Origin: Planotetraspora phitsanulokensis
GTDB taxonomy: Bacteria; Actinomycetota; Actinomycetes; Streptosporangiales; Streptosporangiaceae
Assembly: GCF_016863295.1 (NCBI RefSeq)
Contig: NZ_BOOP01000018.1
Coordinates: forward strand, 1 to 64,000
Reading direction: 5' to 3'
Length of the DNA stretch: 64,000 nt
In this document: positions 11,379 to 20,073 of the stretch, piece by piece
Numbering within the stretch: the stretch's first letter is position 1
Layout of the letters: every line of letters starts with the position of its first letter
Notes under the pieces: model-generated
Database searches by the model: none
Told to the model about the DNA's origin: nothing
Seen by the model: the letters and a program-made list of their open reading frames with translations, nothing else
Made by a program: the position numbers and the translations under genes

Positions 11379-12001
11379 CCTTCCCCGACGACGACTTCGA
11401 GGAGTTGCTCCGCGCTTCCATGCGCGCGGAGGCGGACTCCGTCGTGCCGTCTCCCGAGGGGCTGAACATCATCCGCGGCCGGATCGAGAAGCGCGGCCTG
11501 CGGGGGACGTTTTGGTGGCGGGCAGGAGTCACCGTAGCCGGAGCCGTCCTGGTGGCCGGCACGGTCGTCATGCTGGTCCCCGACCTGCGGACCCAGGTGA
11601 GCCAGAGCACGGGCATCTCGGTCGCGGGAGCGGACGGTACCGAGCTTCCCGACACCTCCTCGACGGGACGGCCCCCCGCGGGAACGGTTCCCACCCCCGT
11701 GATCACCCCCAGCGTGACGCCGCACTCTCAGCTGTCGCCGACGCCCTCGCACAAGCCGAGCACGAGCGTGCGACCGACCCCGCCCAGGACGACACCCTGC
11801 GCCACTCGCGGAGCGGGCCAGACCCCGGCCTCCCCCTCGTGCCCCCCGGAGCAGAAGACCCCCTCGCCCCCGGTGACCACGCCCGCGACGACGTCTCCGT
11901 CCCCGACTCCCACGCCTACGCCCACGCCCACGCCTACTCCCACGCCCACGGAGACGGCCACGACCAACTCGGTGGCCGACGACACCGCGCCGGCCTCCTG
12001 A
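11375..12001 (+). CDS. Membrane protein with Pro/Thr/Ser-rich tail, candidate sigma-factor partner
   Basis: A 208-residue protein. The cytoplasmic N-terminus (about 1-48) is short and acidic, one transmembrane helix spans about 50-70, and the outer 135 residues are almost entirely Pro, Thr and Ser, including a PT-dipeptide run encoded at about 11895-11955. There is no zinc-binding HxxxCxxC motif, so a classic ZAS anti-sigma factor is not supported. Its topology and the 4-bp overlap with the sigma gene still suggest a membrane tether or sensor. The extended tail probably crosses the cell wall. Confidence 0.72.
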   Translation: MTFPDDDFEELLRASMRAEADSVVPSPEGLNIIRGRIEKRGLRGTFWWRAGVTVAGAVLVAGTVVMLVPDLRTQVSQSTGISVAGADGTELPDTSSTGRPPAGTVPTPVITPSVTPHSQLSPTPSHKPSTSVRPTPPRTTPCATRGAGQTPASPSCPPEQKTPSPPVTTPATTSPSPTPTPTPTPTPTPTPTETATTNSVADDTAPAS

Positions 12002-12020
12002 CCTCAGCGGCCTGAGGGCG

Positions 12021-12752
12021 TCACCAGCGCCCGCAACGCGACAGCAGCACCGCCGCGGCGGCCACCCCTGCCGTCGAGGTCCGCAACACCGTCGGCCCCA
12101 GCAGGGCCGGTACGGCTCCCGCCTGCGTGAACCGGGCGAGTTCCTCGCCGGTGACGCCGCCCTCGGGTCCCACCACGATCACAACATCGCCCTCGGTGGG
12201 GAGCGTGAGGCCGGACAGCGGGGTCTCGGCCTCCTCGTGCAGGACGATCCCGAGCGCCGCCTGTGAGATCAGTTCCGCGACCTGGCCGGTGGTGGCCTGC
12301 TCCGTCACCTCGGGGAGATGGAACCGGCGGGCCTGCTTGCCGGCCTCGCGTGCGGTGTTACGCCAGCGGGCCGTCCCCTTGGCGGCGCGGTCGCCCTTCC
12401 ACTGGGTCACGCACCGGGCCGCCGACCAGGGCACGACGACGTCCACGCCGACCTCGGTCATCATCTCGACGGCCAGCTCGCCCCGGTCGCCCTTCGGCAG
12501 GCCCTGGACCACGACCAGCCGGGGCGCGGGCGCCTCGACGCGATGGCGCCCGACCACCTCGGCGGCGAGCGAGTCCTTGCCCGCGTCGAGCACCACGCAC
12601 TCGGCGACGAACCCGGCGCCGTCGGTGAGGTCGATCCGCTCGCCCGCGCGCATCCGGCGGACGGCGGCCGCGTGCCGTCCCTCCGGGCCGCCGAGCACGA
12701 CGCGGTCCGCCTCGAGGTCGGCCCGGTCGGCCAGGAACACGGGAACGCTCAT
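12021..12752 (-). CDS. rsmE: 16S rRNA (uracil-1498-N3)-methyltransferase RsmE
   Basis: A 243-residue SPOUT methyltransferase. The N-terminal PUA-like domain contains GPEGRHAAAVRRMRAGERI, and the C-terminal knot has the S-adenosylmethionine-binding VVGPEGGVTGEE and LGPTVLRTSTA. The family usually reads LRTETA at the last site, so a Glu to Ser change is present. It methylates U1498 of 16S rRNA. It starts 19 bp after dnaJ and is convergent with the sigma operon. Confidence 0.94.
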   Translation of the reverse strand: MSVPVFLADRADLEADRVVLGGPEGRHAAAVRRMRAGERIDLTDGAGFVAECVVLDAGKDSLAAEVVGRHRVEAPAPRLVVVQGLPKGDRGELAVEMMTEVGVDVVVPWSAARCVTQWKGDRAAKGTARWRNTAREAGKQARRFHLPEVTEQATTGQVAELISQAALGIVLHEEAETPLSGLTLPTEGDVVIVVGPEGGVTGEELARFTQAGAVPALLGPTVLRTSTAGVAAAAVLLSRCGRW

Positions 12753-12771
12753 GCGCCGCTCACCACAGGGC

Positions 12772-13905
12772 TCAGCGGCCGTTGAAGGCGTCTCGCAGCC
12801 GCGAGAAGAAGCCCTGCTGCCCGGGCGTGAACTTGCCCGGGGGCCGCTCCTCGCCCCGCAGCTTCGACAGCTCCCTGAGCAACTCCTCCTGCTGGGGGTC
12901 GAGCTTGGTCGGGGTCTCCACCGTGACGTGGATCAGCAGGTCGCCGCGCCCCGTCTCGTTGAGCCGCTGGACGCCTCTGCCGTACAGGGGGATGACCTGG
13001 CCCGCCTGCGTGCCGGGGCGCACGTCGATCTCCTGGGCACCGTCGAGGGTCTCGACGGTGAGGGACGTTCCGAGCGCAGCGGCCGTCATGGGGATCTGGA
13101 CGGTGCAGTGGAGGTCGTCGCCGCGCCGCTCGAAGATCTGGTGCGGGCGCTCGACGATCTCCAGGAAGAGGTCGCCGGCGGGGCCGCCTCCGGGGCCGAC
13201 CTCGCCCTCGCCCGCGAGCTGGATGTGGGTGCCGTCCTCGACACCGGCGGGGATGCGCACCTTGATGGTCCGTCGGGTGCGTACGCGGCCCTCGCCGGAG
13301 CACTCCATGCACGGGTGGCGGATCACGCTTCCGAAGCCGCCGCACTGCGGGCAGGGACGCGAGGTCATGACCTGGCCGAGGAACGACCGGGTGACCTGGG
13401 AGACCTCACCGCGTCCGTGACACATGTCGCAGGTGTCCGGGTGGGTGCCCGCCGCCGCGCCGGAACCCTGGCAGACCTCGCACAACACGGCCGTGTCGAC
13501 GACCAGCTCACGCGTGGTGCCGAACCCCGACTCCGCGAGGTCGAGCTCGACCCGGATCGTCGCGTTGCGCCCCCTTCTGGCCCGGGATCGCGGCCCTCGC
13601 GAGCCTCCCGAGCCCCCGAAGAAGGCGTCCATGATGTCGCTGAACGGGAACCCCGCGCCGAAGCCGCCCGCCCCTGCGCCGGCGCCGCTGCTGAACGGGT
13701 CGCCGCCCAGGTCGTACATCTGGCGCTTGCTCGCGTCGGAGAGCACCTCGTACGCCTGGGTGACCTCCTTGAAGCGTTCCTGGGTCTCGGGGTCGGGGTT
13801 CACATCAGGGTGCAGCGCCCGGGCGAGACGGCGGTACGCCTTCTTGATCTCTTCCTGGCTGGCGTCACGGCGTACCCCGAGGGTCGCGTAGTAGTCCTGG
13901 GCCAC
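12772..13905 (-). CDS. dnaJ: Molecular chaperone DnaJ
   Basis: A 377-residue full-length type I DnaJ: J-domain with the HPD triad (ALHPDVNP, about 31-38), a Gly/Phe-rich linker including [10 protein letters not shown], four zinc-finger repeats ([32 protein letters not shown]) and a C-terminal substrate-binding domain. It stimulates DnaK ATPase and delivers clients. The GTG start follows the hrcA stop directly, so it is co-transcribed with hrcA and under CIRCE control. This is the second, hrcA-linked DnaJ typical of actinobacteria. Confidence 0.97.
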   Translation of the reverse strand: MAQDYYATLGVRRDASQEEIKKAYRRLARALHPDVNPDPETQERFKEVTQAYEVLSDASKRQMYDLGGDPFSSGAGAGAGGFGAGFPFSDIMDAFFGGSGGSRGPRSRARRGRNATIRVELDLAESGFGTTRELVVDTAVLCEVCQGSGAAAGTHPDTCDMCHGRGEVSQVTRSFLGQVMTSRPCPQCGGFGSVIRHPCMECSGEGRVRTRRTIKVRIPAGVEDGTHIQLAGEGEVGPGGGPAGDLFLEIVERPHQIFERRGDDLHCTVQIPMTAAALGTSLTVETLDGAQEIDVRPGTQAGQVIPLYGRGVQRLNETGRGDLLIHVTVETPTKLDPQQEELLRELSKLRGEERPPGKFTPGQQGFFSRLRDAFNGR

Positions 13906-14919
13906 TTATGACCCCGCCAGGATCTGGCCCACGTAGCGCGCCACGGCGCGTACCGCACCCATCGTCACGGGATAGTCCATTCGAGTCGGGCCCAGCACTC
14001 CGAGCCGGGCCAGTTCCTTGTCGCCCGAACCGTATCCCGCGGCCACGATAGAGGTGCCGCGAAGTCCGGTGTACGGGTTCTCCGAGCCGATCCGCACGGT
14101 CAGCTCGGACAGTCCGCCTGTCTCGCCGAGGAGGCGCATCAGGACGACCTGCTCCTCCAGCGCCTCCAGCACGTCGCGAAGGCCGACGCTGAAGTCGGCC
14201 GCCGCGAGGTTGGCGGTACCGGCGAAGACGAGTTTCTCCTCGTGCCGCTCGACGAGCGTCTCGAGGAGCACGGACAGGATGGTCGCCGCCACCGGCCTGT
14301 CCTCCTGCGGGAGCCGTTCCGGCAGCTCCGCGACGGTCTCCGGGACGTTGGACAGGCCACAGCCGTCGAGGCACGTGTTGAGCACGGCCCGCAGGTTCGC
14401 GATCCGGTCCTCCGCCACGTCCTCGATCAAATCGATCACGCGCTGCTCGACCCTGCCAGTGTTGGTGATCAGCACGAGCATGACCCGTCGCTCACCGACG
14501 GGCACGATCTCCACGTGCCGGACCGTCGACCTGGTCAGCGACGGATACTGCACCACCGCGACCTGGCGGGTGAGCTGGGCGAGCAGGCGCACGGTCCGCA
14601 TGACGATCTCGTCGAGGTCGACCGCTCCCGCGAGGAACGTCTCGATCGCGCGGCGTTCGGCTCCCGAGAGCGGTTTCACCTGGGAGAGACGGTCGACGAA
14701 CAGGCGGTACCCCTTGTCCGTCGGCACCCTGCCCGCGCTCGTGTGGGGCTGGTGGATGTACCCCTGCTCCTCGAGCGCGGCCATGTCGTTGCGGATCGTC
14801 GCAGGTGAGACACCGAGATTGTGCCTGTCGGCAAGGGCCTTCGAGCCCACCGGCTCGTTGGTGGACACGTAGTCCTCGACGATGGCACGCAGCACGGCCA
14901 GCTTGCGGTCGTCGAGCAA
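13906..14919 (-). CDS. hrcA: Heat-inducible transcription repressor HrcA
   Basis: A 337-residue repressor with an N-terminal winged helix ([21 protein letters not shown] and the HTSAGRVPT motif) and a GAF-like C-terminal domain. It binds CIRCE elements and represses chaperone genes until its folding by GroE fails under heat. The start is a TTG at 14919 with an excellent ribosome site (AGGGAGGTG) about 6 bp upstream; the open frame upstream runs through the CIRCE element and is not coding. It represses itself and dnaJ through the CIRCE at 14952-14978. Confidence 0.96.
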   Translation of the reverse strand: MLDDRKLAVLRAIVEDYVSTNEPVGSKALADRHNLGVSPATIRNDMAALEEQGYIHQPHTSAGRVPTDKGYRLFVDRLSQVKPLSGAERRAIETFLAGAVDLDEIVMRTVRLLAQLTRQVAVVQYPSLTRSTVRHVEIVPVGERRVMLVLITNTGRVEQRVIDLIEDVAEDRIANLRAVLNTCLDGCGLSNVPETVAELPERLPQEDRPVAATILSVLLETLVERHEEKLVFAGTANLAAADFSVGLRDVLEALEEQVVLMRLLGETGGLSELTVRIGSENPYTGLRGTSIVAAGYGSGDKELARLGVLGPTRMDYPVTMGAVRAVARYVGQILAGS

Positions 14920-14938
14920 TGTGTCACCTCCCTGTGCA

Positions 14939-14969
14939 GGGAACACAGGCTCTGGCACTCTGTGTTCCC
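14939..14969. repeat. 10-bp inverted repeat interlaced with CIRCE
   Basis: GGGAACACAG (14939-14948) and CTGTGTTCCC (14960-14969) are perfect reverse complements. The right arm occupies the 9-bp spacer of the CIRCE plus one arm base, so the two inverted repeats cannot both be extruded or be freely bound at once. Confidence 0.75.
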
Positions 14970-14978
14970 GAGTGCCAA
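14952..14978 (-). promoter_or_regulatory. CIRCE operator of hrcA-dnaJ
   Basis: Arms CTGGCACTC (14952-14960) and GAGTGCCAA (14970-14978) surround a 9-bp spacer, which matches the actinobacterial form of the CIRCE element bound by HrcA. It lies 33 bp before the hrcA TTG start. Confidence 0.93.
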
Positions 14979-15167
14979 GTGTACGGCTACGGCTCCCGGG
15001 GTGCGATAACACAGACGATGCGATGGACAAACCGCCAGGTGATCGTCCCTATGCCATATAAGAGGAATACCCCCTTCCGGGCGGGTCCGAGCCCGATCTC
15101 CGAATCCCGACCCGGGCACCGCGCTCCGGTGGCCGGCGACGTCACGCCGCGCGCGCCCGCCGTTTGC

Positions 15168-15183
15168 TAGCGTTCCCGGCATG
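15168..15183 (+). promoter_or_regulatory. Leaderless-type promoter of the DUF3097 gene
   Basis: A TAGCGT -10-like hexamer (15168-15173) is followed after 7 bp by the ATG, with no ribosome site between. This spacing places transcription start at or next to the A of the ATG. Confidence 0.5.
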
Positions 15184-15987
15184 TACGGGCAGGACGTGCT
15201 TTCCGGAGACTGGCGGCGCCCCCGGCGGGGGCAGATCCCCAAGGTTCCGGCCGAACCGGACCTCGTCGTCGAGGACGCGGAAGGCCGCTTCTGCGGCGCC
15301 GTCGTGGCCTGCGACAAGGAGGCCGTGACCCTGGAGGACCGATTCGGGCGGCGGCGCGTCTTCCCCCTCGTTCCCGCCGGGTTCCTCCTGGACGGCAAGC
15401 CGGTGACGCTGGTGCGGCCCACCGCCGCACCTCAGGGCGCCAGGCGGAGCGCCTCCGGCTCCATCGCGGTGGAGGGCCTGCGTGCCCGGGTGGCCAGGGA
15501 GAGCAGGATCTACGTCGAGGGCGTGCACGACGCCTCCCTTGTGGAGAAGATCTGGGGCCACGACCTTCGCGTGGAAGGCGTGGTGGTCGAGTTCCTCGAA
15601 GGCGTCGACGATCTGCCGGCCATCGTGGCGGAGTTCGCCCCCGAGCCGGGCAGGCGCCTGGGGGTGCTGGTCGACCATCTCGTGCCCGGCTCCAAGGAGA
15701 GCAGGATCGCGGCCCAGGTGACCGGTGACCACGTGCTCATCGTGGGACACCCGTACGTGGACATCTGGCAGGCGGTCAAGCCGACGGCCCTCGGCATCAA
15801 GGAGTGGCCGGACGTGCCTCGCGGGATCCCGTGGAAGGAAGGCGTGATCGCCGCCCTGGGCTGGCGGATGGACCCGCAGGAGGCCTGGCGGCACATCCTC
15901 GGACGGGTCGAGACCTTCACCGACCTCGAGCCCCAACTCCTCGGACGCGTCGAAGAGCTGATCGACTTCGTCACCGCCCCCGCCTGA
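15181..15987 (+). CDS. DUF3097 family protein with TOPRIM-like motifs
   Basis: A 268-residue conserved actinobacterial protein that commonly neighbours hrcA and hemW. The middle part reads SRIYVEGVHDASLVEKIWG and, about 45 residues later, VLVDHLVPGSKE. This spacing and the conserved Glu and Asp resemble the TOPRIM fold of primases and topoisomerases, which binds Mg2+ and acts on phosphodiesters. The N-terminal 90 residues form a beta-rich region. No biochemical role is known to me, and nucleic-acid or nucleotide chemistry is inference. The ATG at 15181 appears to be leaderless. Confidence 0.8.
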   Translation: MYGQDVLSGDWRRPRRGQIPKVPAEPDLVVEDAEGRFCGAVVACDKEAVTLEDRFGRRRVFPLVPAGFLLDGKPVTLVRPTAAPQGARRSASGSIAVEGLRARVARESRIYVEGVHDASLVEKIWGHDLRVEGVVVEFLEGVDDLPAIVAEFAPEPGRRLGVLVDHLVPGSKESRIAAQVTGDHVLIVGHPYVDIWQAVKPTALGIKEWPDVPRGIPWKEGVIAALGWRMDPQEAWRHILGRVETFTDLEPQLLGRVEELIDFVTAPA

Positions 15988-16004
15988 CCCGCACAGACCT
16001 TCGG

Positions 16005-16017
16005 CGTGATCATGCAC
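16005..16017 (+). repeat. Single copy of the CGTGATCATGCAC dispersed repeat
   Basis: The 13-mer CGTGATCATGCAC lies in the 37-bp gap between the convergent DUF3097 and hemW genes. Six more copies or near copies cluster at 57837-58103. Confidence 0.7.
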
Positions 16018-16024
16018 GAAATGG

Positions 16025-17245
16025 CTACGGCGTCAGGTCCCGGACCAGGGCGTCGGCGAGCAGCCGTCCACGCAGGGTGAGCACGGCCCGCCCCCGCTTG
16101 AACGGCTCCACCTCGAGCAGGCCGTCTCCCAGAGCCCTGGCGCACGCCGTACGGGCCTGCGGGGGCAGATCGGACAGCGGGAACCCGGACACGAGGCGGA
16201 GCTCCAGCATGATCCGCTCGACGGCCCGGTCTTCCGCGGTCAGCTCCTCCCTGGCGTGTCCGGGAGAGGCCCCCGAGACCAGGCGGGACGCGTACGCCGC
16301 CGGATGTTTGACGTTCCACCAGCGGGTGCCCCCGACGTGGCTGTGCGCTCCAGGGCCGACGCCCCACCAGTCACCGCCGGTCCAGTAGAGCAGGTTGTGG
16401 CGGCAGCGAGCCTCTTCATCGGCCGCCCAGTTGGAGACCTCGTACCACTCCAGGCCCGCGGCCGAGAGCATCTCCTCCGCGATGAGGTAGCGGTCGGCGG
16501 CCACGTCGTCGTCCGGCATCGGCAGCTCGCCGCGGCGGATGCGGGCGGCCAGGCGGGTGCCGTCCTCGACGATCAGCGAGTAGGCCGAGACGTGGTCGGG
16601 CTCGGCCGCCAGGGCGGCGGCCAGCGAGTCACGCCAGTCGTCGTCGGTCTCCCCCGGCGTGCTGTAGATCAGGTCCAGGTTGACGTGGTCGAACCCGGCC
16701 TTCCTCGCCTCCCGTACGGCCTGCTCGGGCCGGCCCCGGGTGTGCCTGCGGTCGAGCACCCTGAGCACGTGCTCGCTGGCGCTCTGCATGCCGAAGCTCA
16801 TCCGGGTGAAGCCGCCCGCCCGGAGCTCCTCCAGGTAGGCCTGGTCGACCGACTCGGGGTTGGCCTCGGTGGTCACCTCGGCGCCGGGCGCCAGGCCGAA
16901 CTCGTCGTCGATCGCCGAGAGCAACCGTACGAGATCGGCCGCGGGCAGCAGGGTCGGCGTGCCCCCGCCGAAGAACACGGTCTCCACCGGCAGGTCGGCG
17001 TCCCCGAGCACGCGCCGGGCGAGCCGTACCTCTTCGATCGCCGTAGCGGCGTAGTCGCGCTGCGACGCCCCCTGGCCCAGCTCGGCGGCGGTGTAGGTGT
17101 TGAAGTCGCAGTAGCCGCACCGCGTGGCACAGAACGGGACATGCACGTAGAAGCCGAACGGGCGTGAACCGAGCCCGTCGAGGGCCGACTGCGGCAGGTC
17201 GCCGGACGCGGGAACGGGATCGCCGTCGGGAAGAGCGGAAGGCAC
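16025..17245 (-). CDS. hemW: Radical SAM heme chaperone HemW
   Basis: A 406-residue radical SAM protein. The [4Fe-4S]/SAM motif is CATRCGYC (CxxxCxxC, about residues 38-45), followed by the GGGTPTLL glycine motif and a C-terminal HemN-like domain. It lacks the extra features of true coproporphyrinogen oxidase and belongs to the HemW group that delivers heme. The start is GTG, preceded by a G-rich stretch. The gene stands alone between convergent DUF3097 and the divergent chitinase gene. Confidence 0.92.
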   Translation of the reverse strand: MPSALPDGDPVPASGDLPQSALDGLGSRPFGFYVHVPFCATRCGYCDFNTYTAAELGQGASQRDYAATAIEEVRLARRVLGDADLPVETVFFGGGTPTLLPAADLVRLLSAIDDEFGLAPGAEVTTEANPESVDQAYLEELRAGGFTRMSFGMQSASEHVLRVLDRRHTRGRPEQAVREARKAGFDHVNLDLIYSTPGETDDDWRDSLAAALAAEPDHVSAYSLIVEDGTRLAARIRRGELPMPDDDVAADRYLIAEEMLSAAGLEWYEVSNWAADEEARCRHNLLYWTGGDWWGVGPGAHSHVGGTRWWNVKHPAAYASRLVSGASPGHAREELTAEDRAVERIMLELRLVSGFPLSDLPPQARTACARALGDGLLEVEPFKRGRAVLTLRGRLLADALVRDLTP

Positions 17246-17403
17246 ACCCCCAGTCTGCCGCCAGTCTCACCGTGCCGACGACGCCGCACGACCGAGTACG
17301 ACGATGCCGCACCACGGTGCGGGTGACGCCGTCCCGTCGACAAGGCCGCCGCGAAGCCATTGACGGCCCGATCACCCCGGTCTACGATCGCGGCAATTTA
17401 CAA

Positions 17404-17412
17404 GAAAGTTTC
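17404..17412 (+). promoter_or_regulatory. GAAAGTTTC operator-like palindrome before the chitinase gene
   Basis: GAAA-G-TTTC is a 9-bp odd palindrome inside an AT-rich patch about 37 bp before the GTG start. I recall related GGAAACTTTCC-type sites before secreted glycoside hydrolase genes in this order. It could be a regulator site or part of the promoter; no protein is assigned. Confidence 0.4.
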
Positions 17413-17448
17413 CTAATAGTTGTGCCTAACGACAGCAGGAGACACAAC

Positions 17449-18720
17449 GTGCGCCGATTCCTGAAGCACCTCCTCGTCGCGACGGTCGCCGTCGGCCTCA
17501 CGGCCGTCGCCGTGCCGCCCGCGGCCCAGGCCCAGACGGGCAAGAACGACCGCTTCAAGCGGGTCGCCTACTTCATCCAGTGGGGCATCTACGGGCGGAA
17601 CTACCACGTCAAGGACCTCGAGACCAGCGGCGCCGCCGCCAAGCTCACCCACATCAACTACGCCTTCGGGTTCGTGGGGCCCGAGGGCACGTGCTACTCC
17701 GCCGACCCCTGGGCCGACTGGCAGCGTCCGGTGCCCGCCGAGCAGAGCGTGGACGGCGTCGCCGACACGGACGCCCAGCCGCTCAAGGGCAACCTCAACC
17801 AGCTCAGGAAGCTCAAGTCCGAGCACCCGGGCCTGAAGGTCCTGATCTCGCTCGGCGGCTGGACCGGATCGAAGTACTTCTCCGACGCCGTCCTCACTCC
17901 CGCGTCGCGGGCCAAGCTGGCCGCCTCCTGCGTCGACCTGTGGATGAAGGGCAACCTCCCCGACCTGCCGGCCGGCGCGGGCGCCGGCGTGTTCGACGGC
18001 ATCGACCTCGACTGGGAGTGGCCCGGCTCCTCCGGCAACGACGGCAACATCATCCGCCCGGAGGACAAGCAGAACTTCACGCTCTTCCTCGCCGAACTGC
18101 GGCGTCAGATGAAGGCGGCCGACCGGAAGTCGGAGCTCACCGCCTTCCTCCCCGCGGCGGCCACCAAGATCGACGCCGGCTTCGAGGTCAAGAAGGTCTT
18201 CAGCCAGCTCGACTTCGCGACCGTTCAGGGGTACGACCTGCGCGGCTCGTGGGAGCTCCAGACCGGCCACAACGGCAACCTGTTCACCGACCGGCGTGAC
18301 CCCAACCCCGTGCGGTACAGCGTCGACCAGACGGTCCGCGACTACATCAGCCGCGGAGCGCCCGCCAAGAAGATCGTCGTGGGAGTGCCCGCGTACGGCC
18401 AGGGCTGGACCGGCGTGACGTCCAAGGGCGACGGCCTCTACGCTCCGGCGACCGGGCCCGCTCCCGGCACCTGGGCACCCGGCAGCGACGACTACAAGAA
18501 CCTCGTGAACAAGCCGGGCAAGCGCTACCGCGACCTGCTGACCGGCACGCTCTGGCTCTACGACGGCAACGAGTTCTGGTCCTACGACGACCCGGCCGTC
18601 ATGGTCCAGAAGGCCGCCTACATCAGGCTCAAGGGTCTCGGCGGCTCGATGTTGTGGTCCATCGACCAGGACGACGCCAAGGCGTCACTCACCTCGGCGC
18701 TGTACTCCGTGCTGCGCTGA
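17449..18720 (+). CDS. Secreted GH18 chitinase
   Basis: A 423-residue exported glycoside hydrolase. The signal peptide (about 1-28: basic start, hydrophobic core, end AAQAQ) is followed by a single GH18 TIM barrel with the SxGG motif ISLGGW and the catalytic DGIDLDWEWPG (DxxDxDxE, Glu as acid/base), and QGYDL and the final W as substrate-binding positions. It should cleave beta-1,4-linked GlcNAc chains outside the cell. No separate chitin-binding module is present. The GTG at 17449 has AGCAGGAG about 8 bp upstream; the open frame before it is not coding. A strong terminator follows. Confidence 0.93.
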   Translation: MRRFLKHLLVATVAVGLTAVAVPPAAQAQTGKNDRFKRVAYFIQWGIYGRNYHVKDLETSGAAAKLTHINYAFGFVGPEGTCYSADPWADWQRPVPAEQSVDGVADTDAQPLKGNLNQLRKLKSEHPGLKVLISLGGWTGSKYFSDAVLTPASRAKLAASCVDLWMKGNLPDLPAGAGAGVFDGIDLDWEWPGSSGNDGNIIRPEDKQNFTLFLAELRRQMKAADRKSELTAFLPAAATKIDAGFEVKKVFSQLDFATVQGYDLRGSWELQTGHNGNLFTDRRDPNPVRYSVDQTVRDYISRGAPAKKIVVGVPAYGQGWTGVTSKGDGLYAPATGPAPGTWAPGSDDYKNLVNKPGKRYRDLLTGTLWLYDGNEFWSYDDPAVMVQKAAYIRLKGLGGSMLWSIDQDDAKASLTSALYSVLR

Positions 18721-18779
18721 TCCCCCGAACCCACCTGCGGGGGTGGGCCCGCCCGCCGCAGCACGGGCGGGCGACGGGA

Positions 18780-18814
18780 GGGGGCCGGAGCTCCTGGGTC
18801 GAGCTCCGGCCCCC
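18780..18814. terminator. Bidirectional terminator between chitinase and MOSC genes
   Basis: Perfect 14-bp arms GGGGGCCGGAGCTC (18780-18793) and GAGCTCCGGCCCCC (18801-18814) with a 7-nt loop are followed by TTT on the plus strand. The hairpin sits between convergent stops at 18720 and 18823. Confidence 0.88.
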
Positions 18815-18822
18815 TTTCCGTG

Positions 18823-19446
18823 TCACTTCAGCACTCTCTCCGCGATCCCGTCCCACTTCTCACTGTGGCCGGGATGGGCGAGGATCTTGCGCATCAGGTC
18901 CCTGTCTCCGTGATACGCGGCGAACGCCTCGCGGATCGTCACCCCGTCCCGCGGACGGTCCAGCACCTCGATCTCGTCGCCCGCGCCCAACTCTCCCTGT
19001 TCGACGACCCGGCAGTACGCGCCCGGACGGGCGGCCAGGGTGAAGCGCCTGACCCAGCCGGGCTCCCCCATCCAGCCGCGGAACGTCACGCAGGGGATCC
19101 GGGGGGCCGTCACCTCGAGGACAGCGGTCCCGATCCGCCACCGTTCCCCGATGAGCGCCTCCGTCACATCGGCTCCCGACGTGGTGAGGTTCTCCCCGAA
19201 CGAGCCGTCGCGCCGATCCCGGCCCAGCTCGGCCTGCCACCAGTCGTGGTCCTCCCGCGCGTACGCGTAGACCGCCTGGTCGGGGTGCCCGTGGTTGACG
19301 AGGTCGGCCCGCTCGTCCCCTGCCAGGCCGTTCGCGTGGACGGCGACGCGGCCCTCGGCCGGCCTCTTGTCGATGGCGGTCCGGCGGAGCCTCCCGGCCC
19401 ACTCGGCGGCTACGGCACGGCCCAAGTTCACCGAGAGAATGCGCAT
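18823..19446 (-). CDS. MOSC domain protein (YiiM-like)
   Basis: A 207-residue MOSC protein. It has the NHGHPDQAVYAYAREDHDWW stretch, GSFGENLTTSG, and the presumed molybdenum-ligand Cys in APRIPCVTFRGWM. MOSC domains bind a sulfurated molybdenum cofactor; YiiM relatives reduce N-hydroxylated compounds. The ATG at 19446 is preferred because a -10-like TAGCGT lies 7 bp before it (rc of 19454-19459), suggesting a leaderless transcript. The gene stands alone. Confidence 0.85.
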   Translation of the reverse strand: MRILSVNLGRAVAAEWAGRLRRTAIDKRPAEGRVAVHANGLAGDERADLVNHGHPDQAVYAYAREDHDWWQAELGRDRRDGSFGENLTTSGADVTEALIGERWRIGTAVLEVTAPRIPCVTFRGWMGEPGWVRRFTLAARPGAYCRVVEQGELGAGDEIEVLDRPRDGVTIREAFAAYHGDRDLMRKILAHPGHSEKWDGIAERVLK

Positions 19447-19590
19447 GGACCTGACGCTAGTGAATCCGCACCGCCGCGACCATCGGGTTTCCGGCGGGCG
19501 AGGTGCCGATCCCCACCCACGGGTGGAGCCTGGGATCTCCACCCGTGCTCCGATCCGCCGGGACCCCGGCCCTCCCTAACGTCGGGTCCC

Positions 19591-20073
19591 ATGAACGAAC
19601 TGCTCGCCGCCGTACTGGCTCTCGCCGTCCTCGCCCTCGCCGTCTACCGCCAGATGCGCGTCCGTCCCGTCAACGAGGGGCGCGCGCTCACCCTGCCGCT
19701 CGTGCTCATCGTCGTCGGCGTGCTCCAGGGACATCTGATCGACTCCGCCCACGCGTCGCTGAGCATCGCATTGCTCGCCGCGGAGCTGCTCGTCGGCGCC
19801 GCGCTCGGCATCGTCCGGGCCTACACGATGCGGGTCTGGCGTGACGCCCAGGGCACGCTGTGGCGCAAGGGGACGACGTGGACGATCGTCGCCTGGCTGG
19901 TCGCGATCGCGGCGCGCTTCGGCTTCGTGGCCGTCGGAAGCGCCGCCGGAGTGGCCCTCGAAACGGGTTCGATCCTGATCTTCCTTGGGCTCTCCCTCGT
20001 CGTCCAGGCCGTCGTGGTCGCCCACCGCGCACGATCGATGGACTCCGCGCCCGCGGTTACCGTCGAGGGGTGA
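19591..20073 (+). CDS. Integral membrane protein, DUF1453/CcdC-like
   Basis: A 160-residue protein with about four to five hydrophobic helices, the first right at the N-terminus, and a short polar loop around RAYTMRVWRDAQG. The pattern resembles DUF1453/CcdC-like proteins of unknown function. The ATG follows a TAACGT hexamer after 8 bp, which suggests leaderless transcription. Its stop overlaps the histidine kinase start by GTGA, so the two are likely made together and this protein may be an accessory of the kinase. Confidence 0.72.
   Translation: MNELLAAVLALAVLALAVYRQMRVRPVNEGRALTLPLVLIVVGVLQGHLIDSAHASLSIALLAAELLVGAALGIVRAYTMRVWRDAQGTLWRKGTTWTIVAWLVAIAARFGFVAVGSAAGVALETGSILIFLGLSLVVQAVVVAHRARSMDSAPAVTVEG

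Noticed and set aside
11895-11955. Microsatellite-like repeat of ACTCCCACGCC type
   Set aside because: It is the in-frame coding of a Pro-Thr dipeptide run in the sigma-partner protein and needs no other explanation.
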